From the NCBI GenBank assembly GCA_016721185.1, contig JADKIP010000005.1:62001-126000 (forward strand): DNA of 64,000 nucleotides. Reading direction: 5' to 3'. A program made the translations under genes and the position numbers. Position 1 is the first letter of the stretch; every line of letters begins with the position of its first letter. Below are positions 18,993-28,120 of the stretch, piece by piece. The notes below the pieces were generated by a model. That model was not told the origin of the DNA. It worked only from the letters and a program-made list of their open reading frames with translations, and did no database searches. Origin of the DNA: Candidatus Dechloromonas phosphorivorans. GTDB taxonomy: Bacteria > Pseudomonadota > Gammaproteobacteria > Burkholderiales > Rhodocyclaceae.

Positions 18993-21221
18993 ATGAATTC
19001 AATTACTCAAGCACCACCGCCGCTTTTCGGCTACCGAAAATTCTGGGCCCATCGTTTTGGTCCAGCCCCCTTCCTGCCCATGTCTCGTGAGGAAATGGAC
19101 ACGCTGGGCTGGGATTCCTGCGACATAGTTCTGGTGACCGGTGATGCCTATATCGATCATCCCAGTTTCGGTATGGCCCTGGTGGGCCGATTGCTGGAGT
19201 CACAAGGTTTCCGCGTCGGGATCATTTGCCAGCCCGACTGGAACTCGGCAAAAGACTTCAAGCAGCTGGGTAAACCGAACCTGTTTTTCGGGATTACTGC
19301 CGGCAATATGGATTCGATGGTGAATCGTTACACGTCGGATCGCAAGACACGTTCCGACGACGCTTATACCGCCAATGCCGAGCCCAACAAGCGCCCAGAC
19401 CATGCGGTCACCGTTTACGCCCAACGTTGCCGTGAAGCCTTTCCCGGCAGCAACGTGATTGTTGGTTCGATCGAAGCCAGTCTGCGCCGCATTGCCCACT
19501 ACGATTACTGGTCGGACAAGGTGCGCCGTTCCGTGCTGCCGGACTCCAAAGCCGACATGCTGATCTTTGGCAATGCCGAGCGGGCCGTGGTCGAACTGGC
19601 CCACCGGCTGGCCAAGGGTGAAAAAATCAGCGAAATTCGCAACCTGCGCGGCACCGCCTTCATGGTTCCCCGCGGCTGGCTACCTTCTGATGAATGGTCA
19701 GTCATGGATTCGACCGAGGTTGATACCCCGGGCCCGCTCGTTCAGCATACCGATCCTTACGCCGATACCTCCGCCGGTGCCGGCAACGCAGCAGCACCAG
19801 AACCCAAAGCCGGCGAACATGTCGTGCGTATTGTTTCCCGTGCCGAGCGGACGGCCAAGCTGCGCAAGGCACGCGCCAACGTTGCGGTTCGCCTGCCTTC
19901 CTACGAGCAGGTCAAGGAAGATCCGGTGCTTTACGCACACGCCTCGCGCACCTTCCATCTTGAGTCCAACCCAGGCAATGCCCGGACGCTGATTCAGGGC
20001 CATGGCGAACGCGATGTCTGGCTCAATCCGCCGCCGATTCCGCTGTCGACCGAAGAGTTCGACGGCGTTTATGAATTGCCCTACGCCCGCCGGCCGCATC
20101 CTGCCTATGGCGAGGCCAAGATTCCGGCCTGGGAAATGATTCGTTTCTCGGTCAACATCATGCGCGGCTGTTTTGGCGGTTGTACCTTCTGCTCGATTAC
20201 TGAGCATGAAGGACGAATTATCCAGAGCCGTTCGGAAGATTCAGTCATCCGCGAAATAGAGGAAATGCGCGACAAAACGCCTGGTTTCACCGGCATTGTG
20301 TCCGATCTCGGCGGACCGACGGCCAACATGTACCGCCTGAAGTGCAAGGAAGAAAAAATCGAGACGGCCTGCCGTCGCTTGTCCTGCGTTTATCCGGACA
20401 TCTGCGAAAATCTCGGCACCGACCATACGCCGCTAATCTCCCTGTATCGCAAGGCACGGGCGCTCAAGGGCGTCAAGAAAGTATTGGTCAGTTCCGGATT
20501 GCGTTATGACCTAGCGGTACGTTCGCCGGAGTACATCAAGGAACTGGTCACTCACCACGTCGGCGGCTACCTGAAAATTGCCCCGGAGCACACCGAGGAA
20601 GGCCCGCTTTCCAAGATGATGAAGCCGGGCATGGGCGCCTATGATCGCTTCAAGCAATTGTTCGACCGCTTCTCGCGTGAAGCCGGCAAGGAGCAATACC
20701 TGATTCCGTATTTCATCGCCGCCCATCCGGGAACGACCGATGAAGACATGCTCAATCTGGCGCTCTGGCTGAAGAAAAACAACTTCCGCCTTGATCAGGT
20801 TCAGACCTTCCTGCCGACCCCGATGGCGCTGGCAACGACGATGTACCACACCGAACGCAATCCGCTGCGCAAGTTGTCGCGTGACGGCGAGCAGGTCGGG
20901 ACCGTGCGCAATGCCCGACAGCGCAGACTGCACAAGGCTTTCCTGCGTTATCACGATGCCAACAACTGGCCGATGCTGCGCGAAGCCTTGAAAGAAATGG
21001 GGCGGGCCGATCTGATCGGGAACGGCAAGAAGCAACTGATTCCTGCCTGGCAGCCCGCCGGTACCTGTGGCGCCGGGGTTGGTGCATCCGGTCGCGGTCA
21101 ACCGCTAAAAACCGGGCAAATCCAGAAGCCACTGGCGGCTCAACGGACGGGGCAGCGCCCGCTGCGCCAAGCGATTAAACCAGTCGCACCGCGTGGTCGG
21201 GCACCTGCTCGCAAGCCTTAA
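18993..21221 (+). CDS. YgiQ-family radical SAM protein
   Basis: 742-aa UPF0313/YgiQ protein of unknown substrate. The N-terminal domain starts near FGYRKFWAHRFGPAPFLPMS and includes VTGDAYIDHPSFGMALVGR (cobalamin-binding-like fold in this superfamily). The radical SAM iron-sulfur motif is in MRGCFGGCTFCSITEHEGR (CxxxCxxC) near residues 390-400. The C-terminal 60 residues are basic, low-complexity and rich in Arg, Lys and Pro, and probably disordered. Family membership is firm; function is not known. It is followed closely by the haemoglobin gene. Confidence 0.9.
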   Translation: MNSITQAPPPLFGYRKFWAHRFGPAPFLPMSREEMDTLGWDSCDIVLVTGDAYIDHPSFGMALVGRLLESQGFRVGIICQPDWNSAKDFKQLGKPNLFFGITAGNMDSMVNRYTSDRKTRSDDAYTANAEPNKRPDHAVTVYAQRCREAFPGSNVIVGSIEASLRRIAHYDYWSDKVRRSVLPDSKADMLIFGNAERAVVELAHRLAKGEKISEIRNLRGTAFMVPRGWLPSDEWSVMDSTEVDTPGPLVQHTDPYADTSAGAGNAAAPEPKAGEHVVRIVSRAERTAKLRKARANVAVRLPSYEQVKEDPVLYAHASRTFHLESNPGNARTLIQGHGERDVWLNPPPIPLSTEEFDGVYELPYARRPHPAYGEAKIPAWEMIRFSVNIMRGCFGGCTFCSITEHEGRIIQSRSEDSVIREIEEMRDKTPGFTGIVSDLGGPTANMYRLKCKEEKIETACRRLSCVYPDICENLGTDHTPLISLYRKARALKGVKKVLVSSGLRYDLAVRSPEYIKELVTHHVGGYLKIAPEHTEEGPLSKMMKPGMGAYDRFKQLFDRFSREAGKEQYLIPYFIAAHPGTTDEDMLNLALWLKKNNFRLDQVQTFLPTPMALATTMYHTERNPLRKLSRDGEQVGTVRNARQRRLHKAFLRYHDANNWPMLREALKEMGRADLIGNGKKQLIPAWQPAGTCGAGVGASGRGQPLKTGQIQKPLAAQRTGQRPLRQAIKPVAPRGRAPARKP

Positions 21222-21242
21222 ATATTGACGCTAAATAAATCC

Positions 21243-21629
21243 ATGGAAACCACCACAACCTACGAAAAAATTGGCGGCGACCCAGTCGTTGCCAAGCTTT
21301 GCGCTCGATTCTACGAACTGATGGATACCGTGCCGCAATTTGCTGAATTGCGTGCCATGCATCCGGCAGACCTCAAAAACTCCAGTGAAAAGCTTTACAT
21401 GTTTCTCTCCGGCTGGATGGGCGGGCCGGATTTGTTCGTCGAAAAATTTGGTCACCCCCGGTTGCGTGGTCGTCACATGCCGTTTTCGATTGGACTTCAG
21501 GAGCGTGATCAGTGGGTGGCTTGCATGGTGCTGGCGATGGAAGATGTCGGCATTGACGAGGCTGTCCGCGCCAAGTTGCTCGAAAACTTCTTTCATACCG
21601 CCGATTTTATGCGGAATAAAGAAGGTTAA
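21243..21629 (+). CDS. Group II truncated haemoglobin
   Basis: 128-aa 2-over-2 globin of the trHbO type. Visible landmarks: FYELM (B10 Tyr), the F-region FGHPRLRGRHMPFSI with the proximal His, and ERDQWVACM carrying the G8 Trp characteristic of this group. Such proteins bind O2 or NO, or act in redox protection. An upstream in-frame TTG at 21225 exists, but ATG 21243 (METTTTYEKIGG) fits the family start better. A stable hairpin follows the gene. Confidence 0.88.
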   Translation: METTTTYEKIGGDPVVAKLCARFYELMDTVPQFAELRAMHPADLKNSSEKLYMFLSGWMGGPDLFVEKFGHPRLRGRHMPFSIGLQERDQWVACMVLAMEDVGIDEAVRAKLLENFFHTADFMRNKEG

Positions 21630-21631
21630 AA

Positions 21632-21654
21632 GCGCCGCAGGGATGTTGCGGCGC
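21632..21654 (+). terminator. Hairpin after the globin gene
   Basis: GCGCCGCA (21632-21639) pairs with TGCGGCGC (21647-21654) around GGGATGT: a perfect 8-bp GC-rich stem 45 bases before typA. No U-run follows, so termination would be partial or factor-assisted. Confidence 0.45.
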
Positions 21655-21699
21655 AACACGGGGTGGTAGAATTACGCCTTTGATTTTTCAGGCCTTCCC

Positions 21700-23538
21700 A
21701 TGTCCGCTCGTCCGATTCGCAACATCGCCATCATTGCTCACGTTGACCACGGTAAAACCACCCTGGTTGACCAGCTGCTTCGCCAGTCTGGTACTTTCGC
21801 CGCTCACCAGCAAATGGTCGAGTGCGTCATGGACTCCAATGACCTGGAGCGAGAGCGTGGCATTACCATTCTTTCCAAGAACACTGCGGTCGAGTACGAA
21901 GGCGTTCACATCAATATCGTCGATACCCCGGGTCACGCGGACTTCGGTGGTGAAGTCGAGCGCGTGCTGGGTATGGTTGATGGCGTGGTTCTGCTGGTCG
22001 ATGCCGCCGAAGGCCCGATGCCGCAAACCCGTTTCGTTACCAAGAAGGCACTGGCCCTCGGCCTGCGCCCGATCGTGCTGGTCAACAAGGTTGACCGTGA
22101 TGGCGCCGATCCTGATGCAGCCGTCAATCTGACCTTCGACCTGTTCGACAAGCTCGGCGCTACCGACGAGCAACTTGATTTCCCCATCGTTTACGCTTCC
22201 GGCCTGAACGGTTGGGCGGCGATGGAACTGGATCAGCCGCGCGAAAACATGAAGCCGCTGTTCGACACCGTGCTCAAGCATGTACCGGCACCGCAAACCG
22301 ATATCAACGCACCGCTGCAACTGCAAATTACGGCGCTTGATTATTCCTCCTACGTCGGTCGTATCGGTGTCGGCAAGATCAACCGCGGCAAGGTCAAGAC
22401 TGGCCAGCAAGTGTTGGTCATGTTCGGTACCGAAGAAGAGGCTGCAGAGCACGATCGTTCGCCGATCAAGGCGAAGATTGGTCAAGTGTTCGGTTATCGC
22501 GGTCTGAACAAGATCGAACTCGACGAAGGCTATGCCGGCGATATCGTGCAGATTACCGGTATTGAAGATCTGGTCCTCGGCTGTACCGTGACCGATCCGG
22601 ATCAACCGGAATCCCTGCCGCTGCTGAAGATCGACGAGCCGACCCTGGAAATGCAGTTCATGGTCAACTCCAGCCCGCTGGCCGGCACCGAAGGCAAGTT
22701 CGTCACCAGCCGCCAGTTGCGTGACCGTCTGCATAAAGAACTACTGACCAACATGGCGCTGCGTGTCCATGACACCGCCAACGGCGAAATCTTTGACGTG
22801 GCCGGTCGTGGTGAATTGCACCTCGGCATTCTGCTGGAAAACATGCGCCGCGAAGGTTACGAGCTGGCTGTCGGCCGTCCGCGCGTCGTCAAGAAAACCG
22901 TCAATGGCGTAGTTTGTGAGCCGTACGAAATGCTCTCGATTGACGTTGAAGAAGAGCACCAGGGCGGCGTCATGGAAAGCCTCGGTCAACGTAAGGGCGA
23001 CCTGCAGGATATGGTGCCGGACGGTCGTGGGCGTGTGCGTATCGAATACCGCATCCCGGCCCGTGGCCTGATCGGTTTCCAGGGCGAGTTCATGAACTTG
23101 ACCCGTGGTACCGGCCTGATGAGCCACGTTTTTGATGAATATGCCCCGGTGCGCGAAGGTGGTGTCGGTGAGCGTCGCAATGGCGTGCTGATTTCCCAGG
23201 ATAACGGCGAAGCCGTTGCTTACGCCCTGTGGAAGCTGCAGGATCGCGGCCGCATGTTTGTCGTCCCGGGTGACAAGCTGTACGAAGGCATGATCATCGG
23301 TATCCACAGTCGTGAAAATGACCTCGTGGTTAACCCGATCAAGGGCAAGCAGCTGACCAACGTGCGTTCTTCCGGTACTGACGAAGCCGTGCGCCTGGTG
23401 CCGTCGGTGCAGGTAACCCTGGAATCCGCTATCGAATTCATCTCCGATGACGAACTGGTCGAACTGACACCGAAGTCGATTCGTCTGCGCAAGCGTTACC
23501 TGACCGAAATCGAGCGCAAGCGCTCGCAGCGTGCCTGA
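21700..23538 (+). CDS. typA: Translational GTPase TypA/BipA
   Basis: Ribosome-binding GTPase of the EF-G family acting in stress and 50S assembly; 612 aa. G1 motif IAHVDHGKTTLVDQLL at residues 10-25, switch II DTPGHADFGGEVER near 72-85, G4 NKVD near 127. Domain II, EF-G-like domains, and the TypA-specific C-terminal domain (GERRNGVLISQDNGEAVAYAL, then a basic tail KRYLTEIERKRSQRA) are all present. A strong terminator lies 56 bases downstream. Confidence 0.97.
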   Translation: MSARPIRNIAIIAHVDHGKTTLVDQLLRQSGTFAAHQQMVECVMDSNDLERERGITILSKNTAVEYEGVHINIVDTPGHADFGGEVERVLGMVDGVVLLVDAAEGPMPQTRFVTKKALALGLRPIVLVNKVDRDGADPDAAVNLTFDLFDKLGATDEQLDFPIVYASGLNGWAAMELDQPRENMKPLFDTVLKHVPAPQTDINAPLQLQITALDYSSYVGRIGVGKINRGKVKTGQQVLVMFGTEEEAAEHDRSPIKAKIGQVFGYRGLNKIELDEGYAGDIVQITGIEDLVLGCTVTDPDQPESLPLLKIDEPTLEMQFMVNSSPLAGTEGKFVTSRQLRDRLHKELLTNMALRVHDTANGEIFDVAGRGELHLGILLENMRREGYELAVGRPRVVKKTVNGVVCEPYEMLSIDVEEEHQGGVMESLGQRKGDLQDMVPDGRGRVRIEYRIPARGLIGFQGEFMNLTRGTGLMSHVFDEYAPVREGGVGERRNGVLISQDNGEAVAYALWKLQDRGRMFVVPGDKLYEGMIIGIHSRENDLVVNPIKGKQLTNVRSSGTDEAVRLVPSVQVTLESAIEFISDDELVELTPKSIRLRKRYLTEIERKRSQRA

Positions 23539-23593
23539 TCGGTAATGGCATGAGATTGTGCCGGGCCTCTCGGGGTCTGGTACAGCATCACAG

Positions 23594-23622
23594 AAAGGCG
23601 GCCCGTTGGGTCGCCTTTTTTG
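23594..23622 (+). terminator. Rho-independent terminator of typA
   Basis: AAAGGCGGCCC (from 23594) pairs with GGGTCGCCTTT around GTT, with one G-U pair, and runs into six or more T residues ending at 23621. This is the best canonical terminator in the window. Confidence 0.88.
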
Positions 23623-23673
23623 TTGTTGTGATCTCCGTGTTTTTTACCGCGCTTGGGTAGGGGTGACAAGACC

Positions 23674-23690
23674 GTAAGCGCTCAATAAAC
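23674..23690 (+). repeat. IS66 left terminal inverted repeat
   Basis: 17 bases perfectly complementary to 26138-26154. It is preceded by target duplication copy 1 (ACAAGACC, 23666-23673). Confidence 0.93.
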
Positions 23691-23726
23691 TACGCACTTT
23701 CGCGCTAACCGTTGGTGGTGAAAGAT

Positions 23727-23753
23727 GTGTCCACGTAAAGACAAGGTGGACAC
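23727..23753 (+). promoter_or_regulatory. Hairpin covering the tnpA ribosome-binding site
   Basis: GTGTCCAC (23727-23734) pairs with GTGGACAC (23746-23753), 2 bases before the tnpA ATG at 23756. The only Shine-Dalgarno-like AAGGTGG (23743-23749) is partly inside the stem. Folding would hide it and lower transposase translation. Structure is seen; effect is inferred. Confidence 0.4.
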
Positions 23754-23755
23754 CT

Positions 23756-24178
23756 ATGACAGAGCAGATTTCAGGGTTGAACGAGCGAGTGGTTGTTAGC
23801 CACAAGCAGGATGGCCGCTGCTGCTACGACCCGCAAGCCAAGCGCGAATTGATTGAAGCTAGTTTGCAACCCGGCGTATCGGTGGCGAAACTGGCGTTGA
23901 TGCACGGCATCAATGCCAATCTCCTGCGCAAATGGATCGGCAAACATTTGGGTCAATCGTTTGCTGGTAGTTCAGTGAAACGAACAGCAGAAAGGCCGGC
24001 AGCGTTTATCCCGGTGGTGCCAGTCAGCGTCCATCGTTCGCCGATCACGCCGCCGGAACTCGCGGCCCAGTTGCCCAATGGCGTTCGGCTGGAATGGTCG
24101 GGGTTGCCAGCCGATCAACTGGCGCATGTGCTTCGGCTGCTTTCCACCCTGCCATGTTCCGACTCGACTCCCGGCTGA
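23756..24178 (+). CDS. tnpA: IS66 accessory protein TnpA
   Basis: 140-aa helix-turn-helix protein, the first IS66 ORF. The segment YDPQAKRELIEASLQPGVSV followed by AKLALMHGINANLLRKWI is the typical TnpA/OrfA HTH. The C-terminal half is less conserved and ends in a region matching the usual LPNGVRLEW motif. This is the only undamaged ORF of the element. Its role in IS66 movement is needed but not catalytic, as known for the family. Confidence 0.85.
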   Translation: MTEQISGLNERVVVSHKQDGRCCYDPQAKRELIEASLQPGVSVAKLALMHGINANLLRKWIGKHLGQSFAGSSVKRTAERPAAFIPVVPVSVHRSPITPPELAAQLPNGVRLEWSGLPADQLAHVLRLLSTLPCSDSTPG

Positions 24179-24498
24179 AGGTCTTCCTGCACCGCGAAGC
24201 AGTGGATGGCCGCAAGAGCATCAACGGGCTTGCCCTACTGGTTGAACAAGGGCTGGGGCTCGACCCGTTTGCGCGGCCGCCTATGTCTTCAGTAACCGCC
24301 GGCGCGACCGGGTCAAGATTCTGCTCTGGGATCGCAACGGGTTCTGGTTGCTGATCAAGCGACTGGAAGCAGATCGCTTCAAATGGCCCAAGGGTCGATC
24401 TCGTCGAACTGACCGTCGAGCAATTGCACTGGCTACTGGAAGGGATCAATTTCTCGGCCATGCAGCCGCACCGCCGAAATTACCAGCGCGTGGGGTGA
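24154..24498 (+). pseudogene. tnpB: IS66 TnpB, frameshifted
   Basis: Reading begins MFRLDSRLKVFLHREAVDGR, then KSINGLALLVEQ, which is the IS66 Orf2 start, and overlaps tnpA by 25 bases. The family sequence continues in another frame as AYVFSNRRRDRVKILLWDR, and in a third frame as VDLVELTVEQLHWLLEGI, ending YQRVG-stop at 24498. Two one-base indels, near 24274 and near 24393, explain this. The restored length (about 115 aa) is normal for IS66 TnpB. Confidence 0.82.
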
Positions 24499-24530
24499 AC
24501 GATTTTGGGCCGGTTCAGTCAAATTGTCAT

Positions 24531-26085
24531 ATGCAGAACGTGACCCTGACCGCCGAAGAATTCAACACGCTGATGGCCCAGCGCGAGGCGGCCGTCACCG
24601 AACGCGAAGCTCTGCGCGGCGAGCTCAAAGTCGTCAAGATCGAGCGTGATCTCCTCCAGGAGACTCAACGCCTTCCTGCGCAAACTGTTCGCCGCCAAGA
24701 GCGAGGCGCGGCAACGGCCAGTCGGAACTCTTCAACGAAGCGGAGGCTTTGGTTTCTGCCGATGTGCCGGTAACCGAGGAAGTCCCCGTCGAATCCGGTA
24801 TCGAGATTACTGGGCATACCCGCCAGAAGCGGGGCCGCAAGCCCTTGATCCGGCGCTGCCGCGCGAGATCGTTCGCCATGAGTTACCGGAATCCGAACGG
24901 GTTTGCCCCCATGATGGCAAGACACTGGTGGAAATCGGCGTCGAAACCAGCGAACAACTGGACATCATTCCGCAACAGGTTCGCGTCATCCAGCACCAAC
25001 GTGTCAAATATGCCTGTCCGTGTTGCGACCAAGGGATCAAGGTCACCCCGGCGCCGCCCGGATTATTCCCAAGGACTGCTGACCAAGCTGCTTTGGCTTG
25101 GGTGGCGACCTCCAAATACCAGGATTCGCTGCCCTTTACCGGCAAGCGGCATTGATTGGCCGTTTCGGCGGCGACCTCTCCCGCAACACGCTGGCCGGCA
25201 GCATGATCAAGGTCGGTGAAGCCGTGCAGCCGATCATCAATCTGCTGCGCGATCACTTGCTCGATGCGAACTGGTGTTCGGCGACGAGACGGTGATTCAG
25301 GTGCTCAAGGAATCCGGTCGAGCGGCACAGAGCAAGAGCTATCTGTGGGCGCAGATGAACGGCACCGGGCCGCCGGTCCGCTTGTTCGGCTATGCCCCAG
25401 GCCGTGGCGGAACCCGCCGAGCAGCTTTATGCCGGAATCCGCAAGGCGCGGTCTTGATGTCCGATGGCTATGAGGTCTAACGGCATTGCGCGATCACATC
25501 GCCTCATTCACTTGGGGTGCTGGGCACATGCACGGCGTTACTTTGTCGAGGCGGAGGCCATCTTGCCGAAAGCGGCGCGCCGTCCGGATCAGTTGGCGAC
25601 GCAGTTTATTGCCGCGATTGCCCGGCTCTATGCCGTGGAGGTGAAGGCCAAGGGCAAAGCAGTGGCCGAACGGGCTCAATTACGCGAGGCAGCGAGCCGT
25701 CCCGTCCTGGCGGAAATTCAGCACATGCTGGTAACGCATCGGCACAGCGTGACGCCGGGCAGTTTGTTGGGCAAGGCACTGCATTATCTCGAAGCACAAT
25801 GGCCGAAGCTGATCCGCTTGTCGAGAACGGCGCTTGGCCCATCGACAACAATCTGTGCGAGAACGCGATCCGACCGTTCGTCGTGGGCCGACGAATTGGC
25901 TCTTCGCCGACACGGTGGCCGGCGCCAATGGCAGTGCGAATATCTATTCGCTGATCGAGACCTGCAAGGCCAATGGGGTGGATACCTATCGGTATTTGGT
26001 CGCCTTGTTCAAAGCCTTGCCTTTGGCAAAAACAGCAGACGATTACGAACAACTCTTGCCTTGGCATCTGACCTTGGGCGATTGA
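24531..26085 (+). pseudogene. tnpC: IS66 transposase TnpC, multiply frameshifted
   Basis: DDE transposase of IS66. Family segments are all present but spread over three frames: MQNVTLTAEEFNTLMAQREA, RKLFAAKSEAR, GHTRQKRGRKPL, the zinc-finger-like KYACPCCDQGIKV, the catalytic-region FGDETVIQVL and LMSDGYEV, HLGCWAHARRYF, and ENGAWPIDNNLCENAIRPF ending LPWHLTLGD. About thirteen one-base shifts separate them. At least seven look like loss of one base from a run (near 24847, 25062, 25073, 25098, 25136, 25271, 25894). The encoded protein would otherwise be about 515 aa and complete. Confidence 0.85.
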
Positions 26086-26137
26086 GCTGAACCTGATCTG
26101 TCCGTTACACCAATTCGTCTGCTGATGGGAGGGCGCG

Positions 26138-26154
26138 GTTTATTGAGCGCTTAC
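26138..26154 (-). repeat. IS66 right terminal inverted repeat
   Basis: Perfect complement of 23674-23690. It is followed by target duplication copy 2 (ACAAGACC, 26155-26162). Confidence 0.93.
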
Positions 26155-26206
26155 ACAAGACCGATCAATCCGATTGGCTTTTGTCGGGTTTATCCGTGAT
26201 TCGGTT

Positions 26207-28102
26207 TTATCCCTGATTGCTGCGGTCAACCAGAAATTTCGCAGCAAATTCAGTCGCTGGTAACGGGCGGCTGATCAAGTAGCCCTGAATGATGTCGCAG
26301 CCCAGGGTTTGCAGATGTTGGTACTGCGCTTCCGTTTCCACACCCTCGGCAACAACCTTGAACGAGAGGCTTTTGGCCATCGCCAAAATTGCTTTGACCA
26401 TGGGTTCGCTGCCAGCCGAGCCATTATCAAGTACCAGATCGTTGATGAAGGAGCGGTCGATCTTGAGCGTACTGATCGGCAGGCGTTGCAGGTAGGAGAG
26501 CGAAGAGTAGCCGGTGCCGAAATCGTCAAGTGCGATCTGTATGCCGGCCGCCCGCAGTTTCAGCAGTTCATCGATACTGCTGCCTTCGGCATCAAGCAGC
26601 ACTGATTCGGTTACTTCAACTTCCAGAACATCGTTGGGCAGGCCGGCATTGGAAAGTTTTTCCAGAATCAGGTCTGACAGCGCTGAGCGCCAGAATTGTC
26701 GTGGCGAAAGGTTGATGGCAATCGGTGGAATATCGCCAAAGGTTTTCCGCCATTCAACGATGTGGGCAATTGCCTTTTCGATCACCCAATCGCCGATCGG
26801 GATAATCAGGCCACACTCTTCGGCGACGGGAATAAATTGATCGGGCGGAATCTGATTGGTGCCGTCGTGCCAGCGCAGAAGTGCCTCGGCGCCAACCAGC
26901 CGACCGCTTTGCGCATCAACCTGGGGCTGGAAGTGCAGCGCCAGTTGATTTTCCTGGACGGCATGCCGTAGCCGGGTTTCGAGCGACATGCGGATGGTCA
27001 CGCGCTGGTTCATCAGCGGGGTGTGCGAGCGAAGGGTATTGCCGCCCACTGCTTTGGCTGCGTACATTGCGGTATCAGCATGGCGGAGCAGGGTTTCACC
27101 ATCCTCGGCGTCTTCCGGGAACAGGCTTATGCCGATACTGGCGCTGGTAAAGAAATTGGATTCGCTTCCTGAAAACGGTGCGGCGATTTCTTCTTTTAAC
27201 TGAATGGCGGCGTCGACCGCAGCTTTGGCATCAGTGGCAGGGTTCATCAGGACGATAAACTCGTCGCCCCCCTGGCGATAAAGACAGCAGTTGGCCGGCA
27301 TCTTCTGGGTCAGGCGCTGAGTCACCATTTGCAATAACTGGTCACCGGCCCGATGCCCCAGTGTGTCGTTAATGTTTTTGAAGCGATCAAGGTCAATAAA
27401 CAGTACGGCTATTTTATGGTTGCTCTCCCGGGCTGCCAGAATGGCTTCCTGCAGATGTTGGGAAAAAAGCAAACGATTGGGTAAGCCGGTCAATTCATCG
27501 TGCTGAGCGAGGAACTCCATGTCCTCTTGATAATTGCGCCGATCGGTAATGTCGGTGACTGAGCCAACCATCTGATAAGCCCGGCCATGACGATCGCGCA
27601 CGGCGAGCCCCCGTGAGCCGATCCAGCGATAGGTGCCATCTTTGGCCAAGACCCGGTATTCGCAATAGAAGTACTCGGTTTCACCTTTGAGATGTTTCGC
27701 AACCGCATTGTTATAGCTGGCGCGATCATCGGGGTGAACCAGTTTCAGCCAGGCGTCCGTGTTGGGTAAAAAATCTTCGCGATAGCCGAGAATTTGCAGC
27801 AAGCGCGTACCCACATAGAGTTTTTTGCTGATTGGGTTCCATTCCCAAAAGCCGTCGTGGGCGGCCAGCATCGCCATATCGTAAGCCCGGCGAATGGATT
27901 GAAAGTCGTGCCATTCAACAAAAGCCAGCCAGGATAAACCCAGTAAACCGCCTGCCAGCAGGGCGAAAAACAGGAGCCCGGGGTCAAATAGCGTGCCGGC
28001 AAGCCCGATCGCTATTGCAGAAAGGGCTGCAAGAAGCTGCGGTCTGTAGTTTTTGTTATGGCCCCCCGGCCTGACTGGCCAGTCAAGCTGGACTTGTGGC
28101 AT
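26207..28102 (-). CDS. Membrane PAS-GGDEF-EAL protein (cyclic di-GMP turnover)
   Basis: 631 aa. Two N-terminal membrane segments (residues about 22-65), a PAS domain (about 75-200, with YRWIGSRGLAVRDRHGRAYQ and a DITDRR linker), a GGDEF domain with intact RQGGDEFIVL near residue 290, and an EAL domain with EALLRW, DDFGTGYSSLSYL, KIDRSF and EGVETEAQ. Both diguanylate cyclase and phosphodiesterase signatures look catalytically complete, so it may do either; direction cannot be predicted. Its 3' end is 45 bases from the IS66 duplication, so the insertion did not cut it. Confidence 0.93.
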   Translation of the reverse strand: MPQVQLDWPVRPGGHNKNYRPQLLAALSAIAIGLAGTLFDPGLLFFALLAGGLLGLSWLAFVEWHDFQSIRRAYDMAMLAAHDGFWEWNPISKKLYVGTRLLQILGYREDFLPNTDAWLKLVHPDDRASYNNAVAKHLKGETEYFYCEYRVLAKDGTYRWIGSRGLAVRDRHGRAYQMVGSVTDITDRRNYQEDMEFLAQHDELTGLPNRLLFSQHLQEAILAARESNHKIAVLFIDLDRFKNINDTLGHRAGDQLLQMVTQRLTQKMPANCCLYRQGGDEFIVLMNPATDAKAAVDAAIQLKEEIAAPFSGSESNFFTSASIGISLFPEDAEDGETLLRHADTAMYAAKAVGGNTLRSHTPLMNQRVTIRMSLETRLRHAVQENQLALHFQPQVDAQSGRLVGAEALLRWHDGTNQIPPDQFIPVAEECGLIIPIGDWVIEKAIAHIVEWRKTFGDIPPIAINLSPRQFWRSALSDLILEKLSNAGLPNDVLEVEVTESVLLDAEGSSIDELLKLRAAGIQIALDDFGTGYSSLSYLQRLPISTLKIDRSFINDLVLDNGSAGSEPMVKAILAMAKSLSFKVVAEGVETEAQYQHLQTLGCDIIQGYLISRPLPATEFAAKFLVDRSNQG

Positions 28103-28120
28103 GCGCTGCGGCGACCTGGT

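Larger units (their letters stand above)
23674..26154 (+). mobile_element. IS66-family insertion sequence (2481 bp)
   Basis: The ends are perfect 17-bp inverted repeats, GTAAGCGCTCAATAAAC at 23674-23690 and its complement at 26138-26154, starting with the GTAA typical of IS66. The flanks carry an identical 8-bp target duplication, ACAAGACC (23666-23673 and 26155-26162), the size known for IS66. Inside are tnpA, tnpB and tnpC in standard order. tnpA is intact; tnpB and tnpC are broken by about fifteen one-base frameshifts. The insertion lies between the typA terminator and a converging GGDEF/EAL gene, so it disrupts no gene. Confidence 0.93.

Noticed and set aside
18993..21221. The YgiQ protein as a characterised enzyme
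   Set aside because: Family membership is firm but no substrate is established; no function is assigned.
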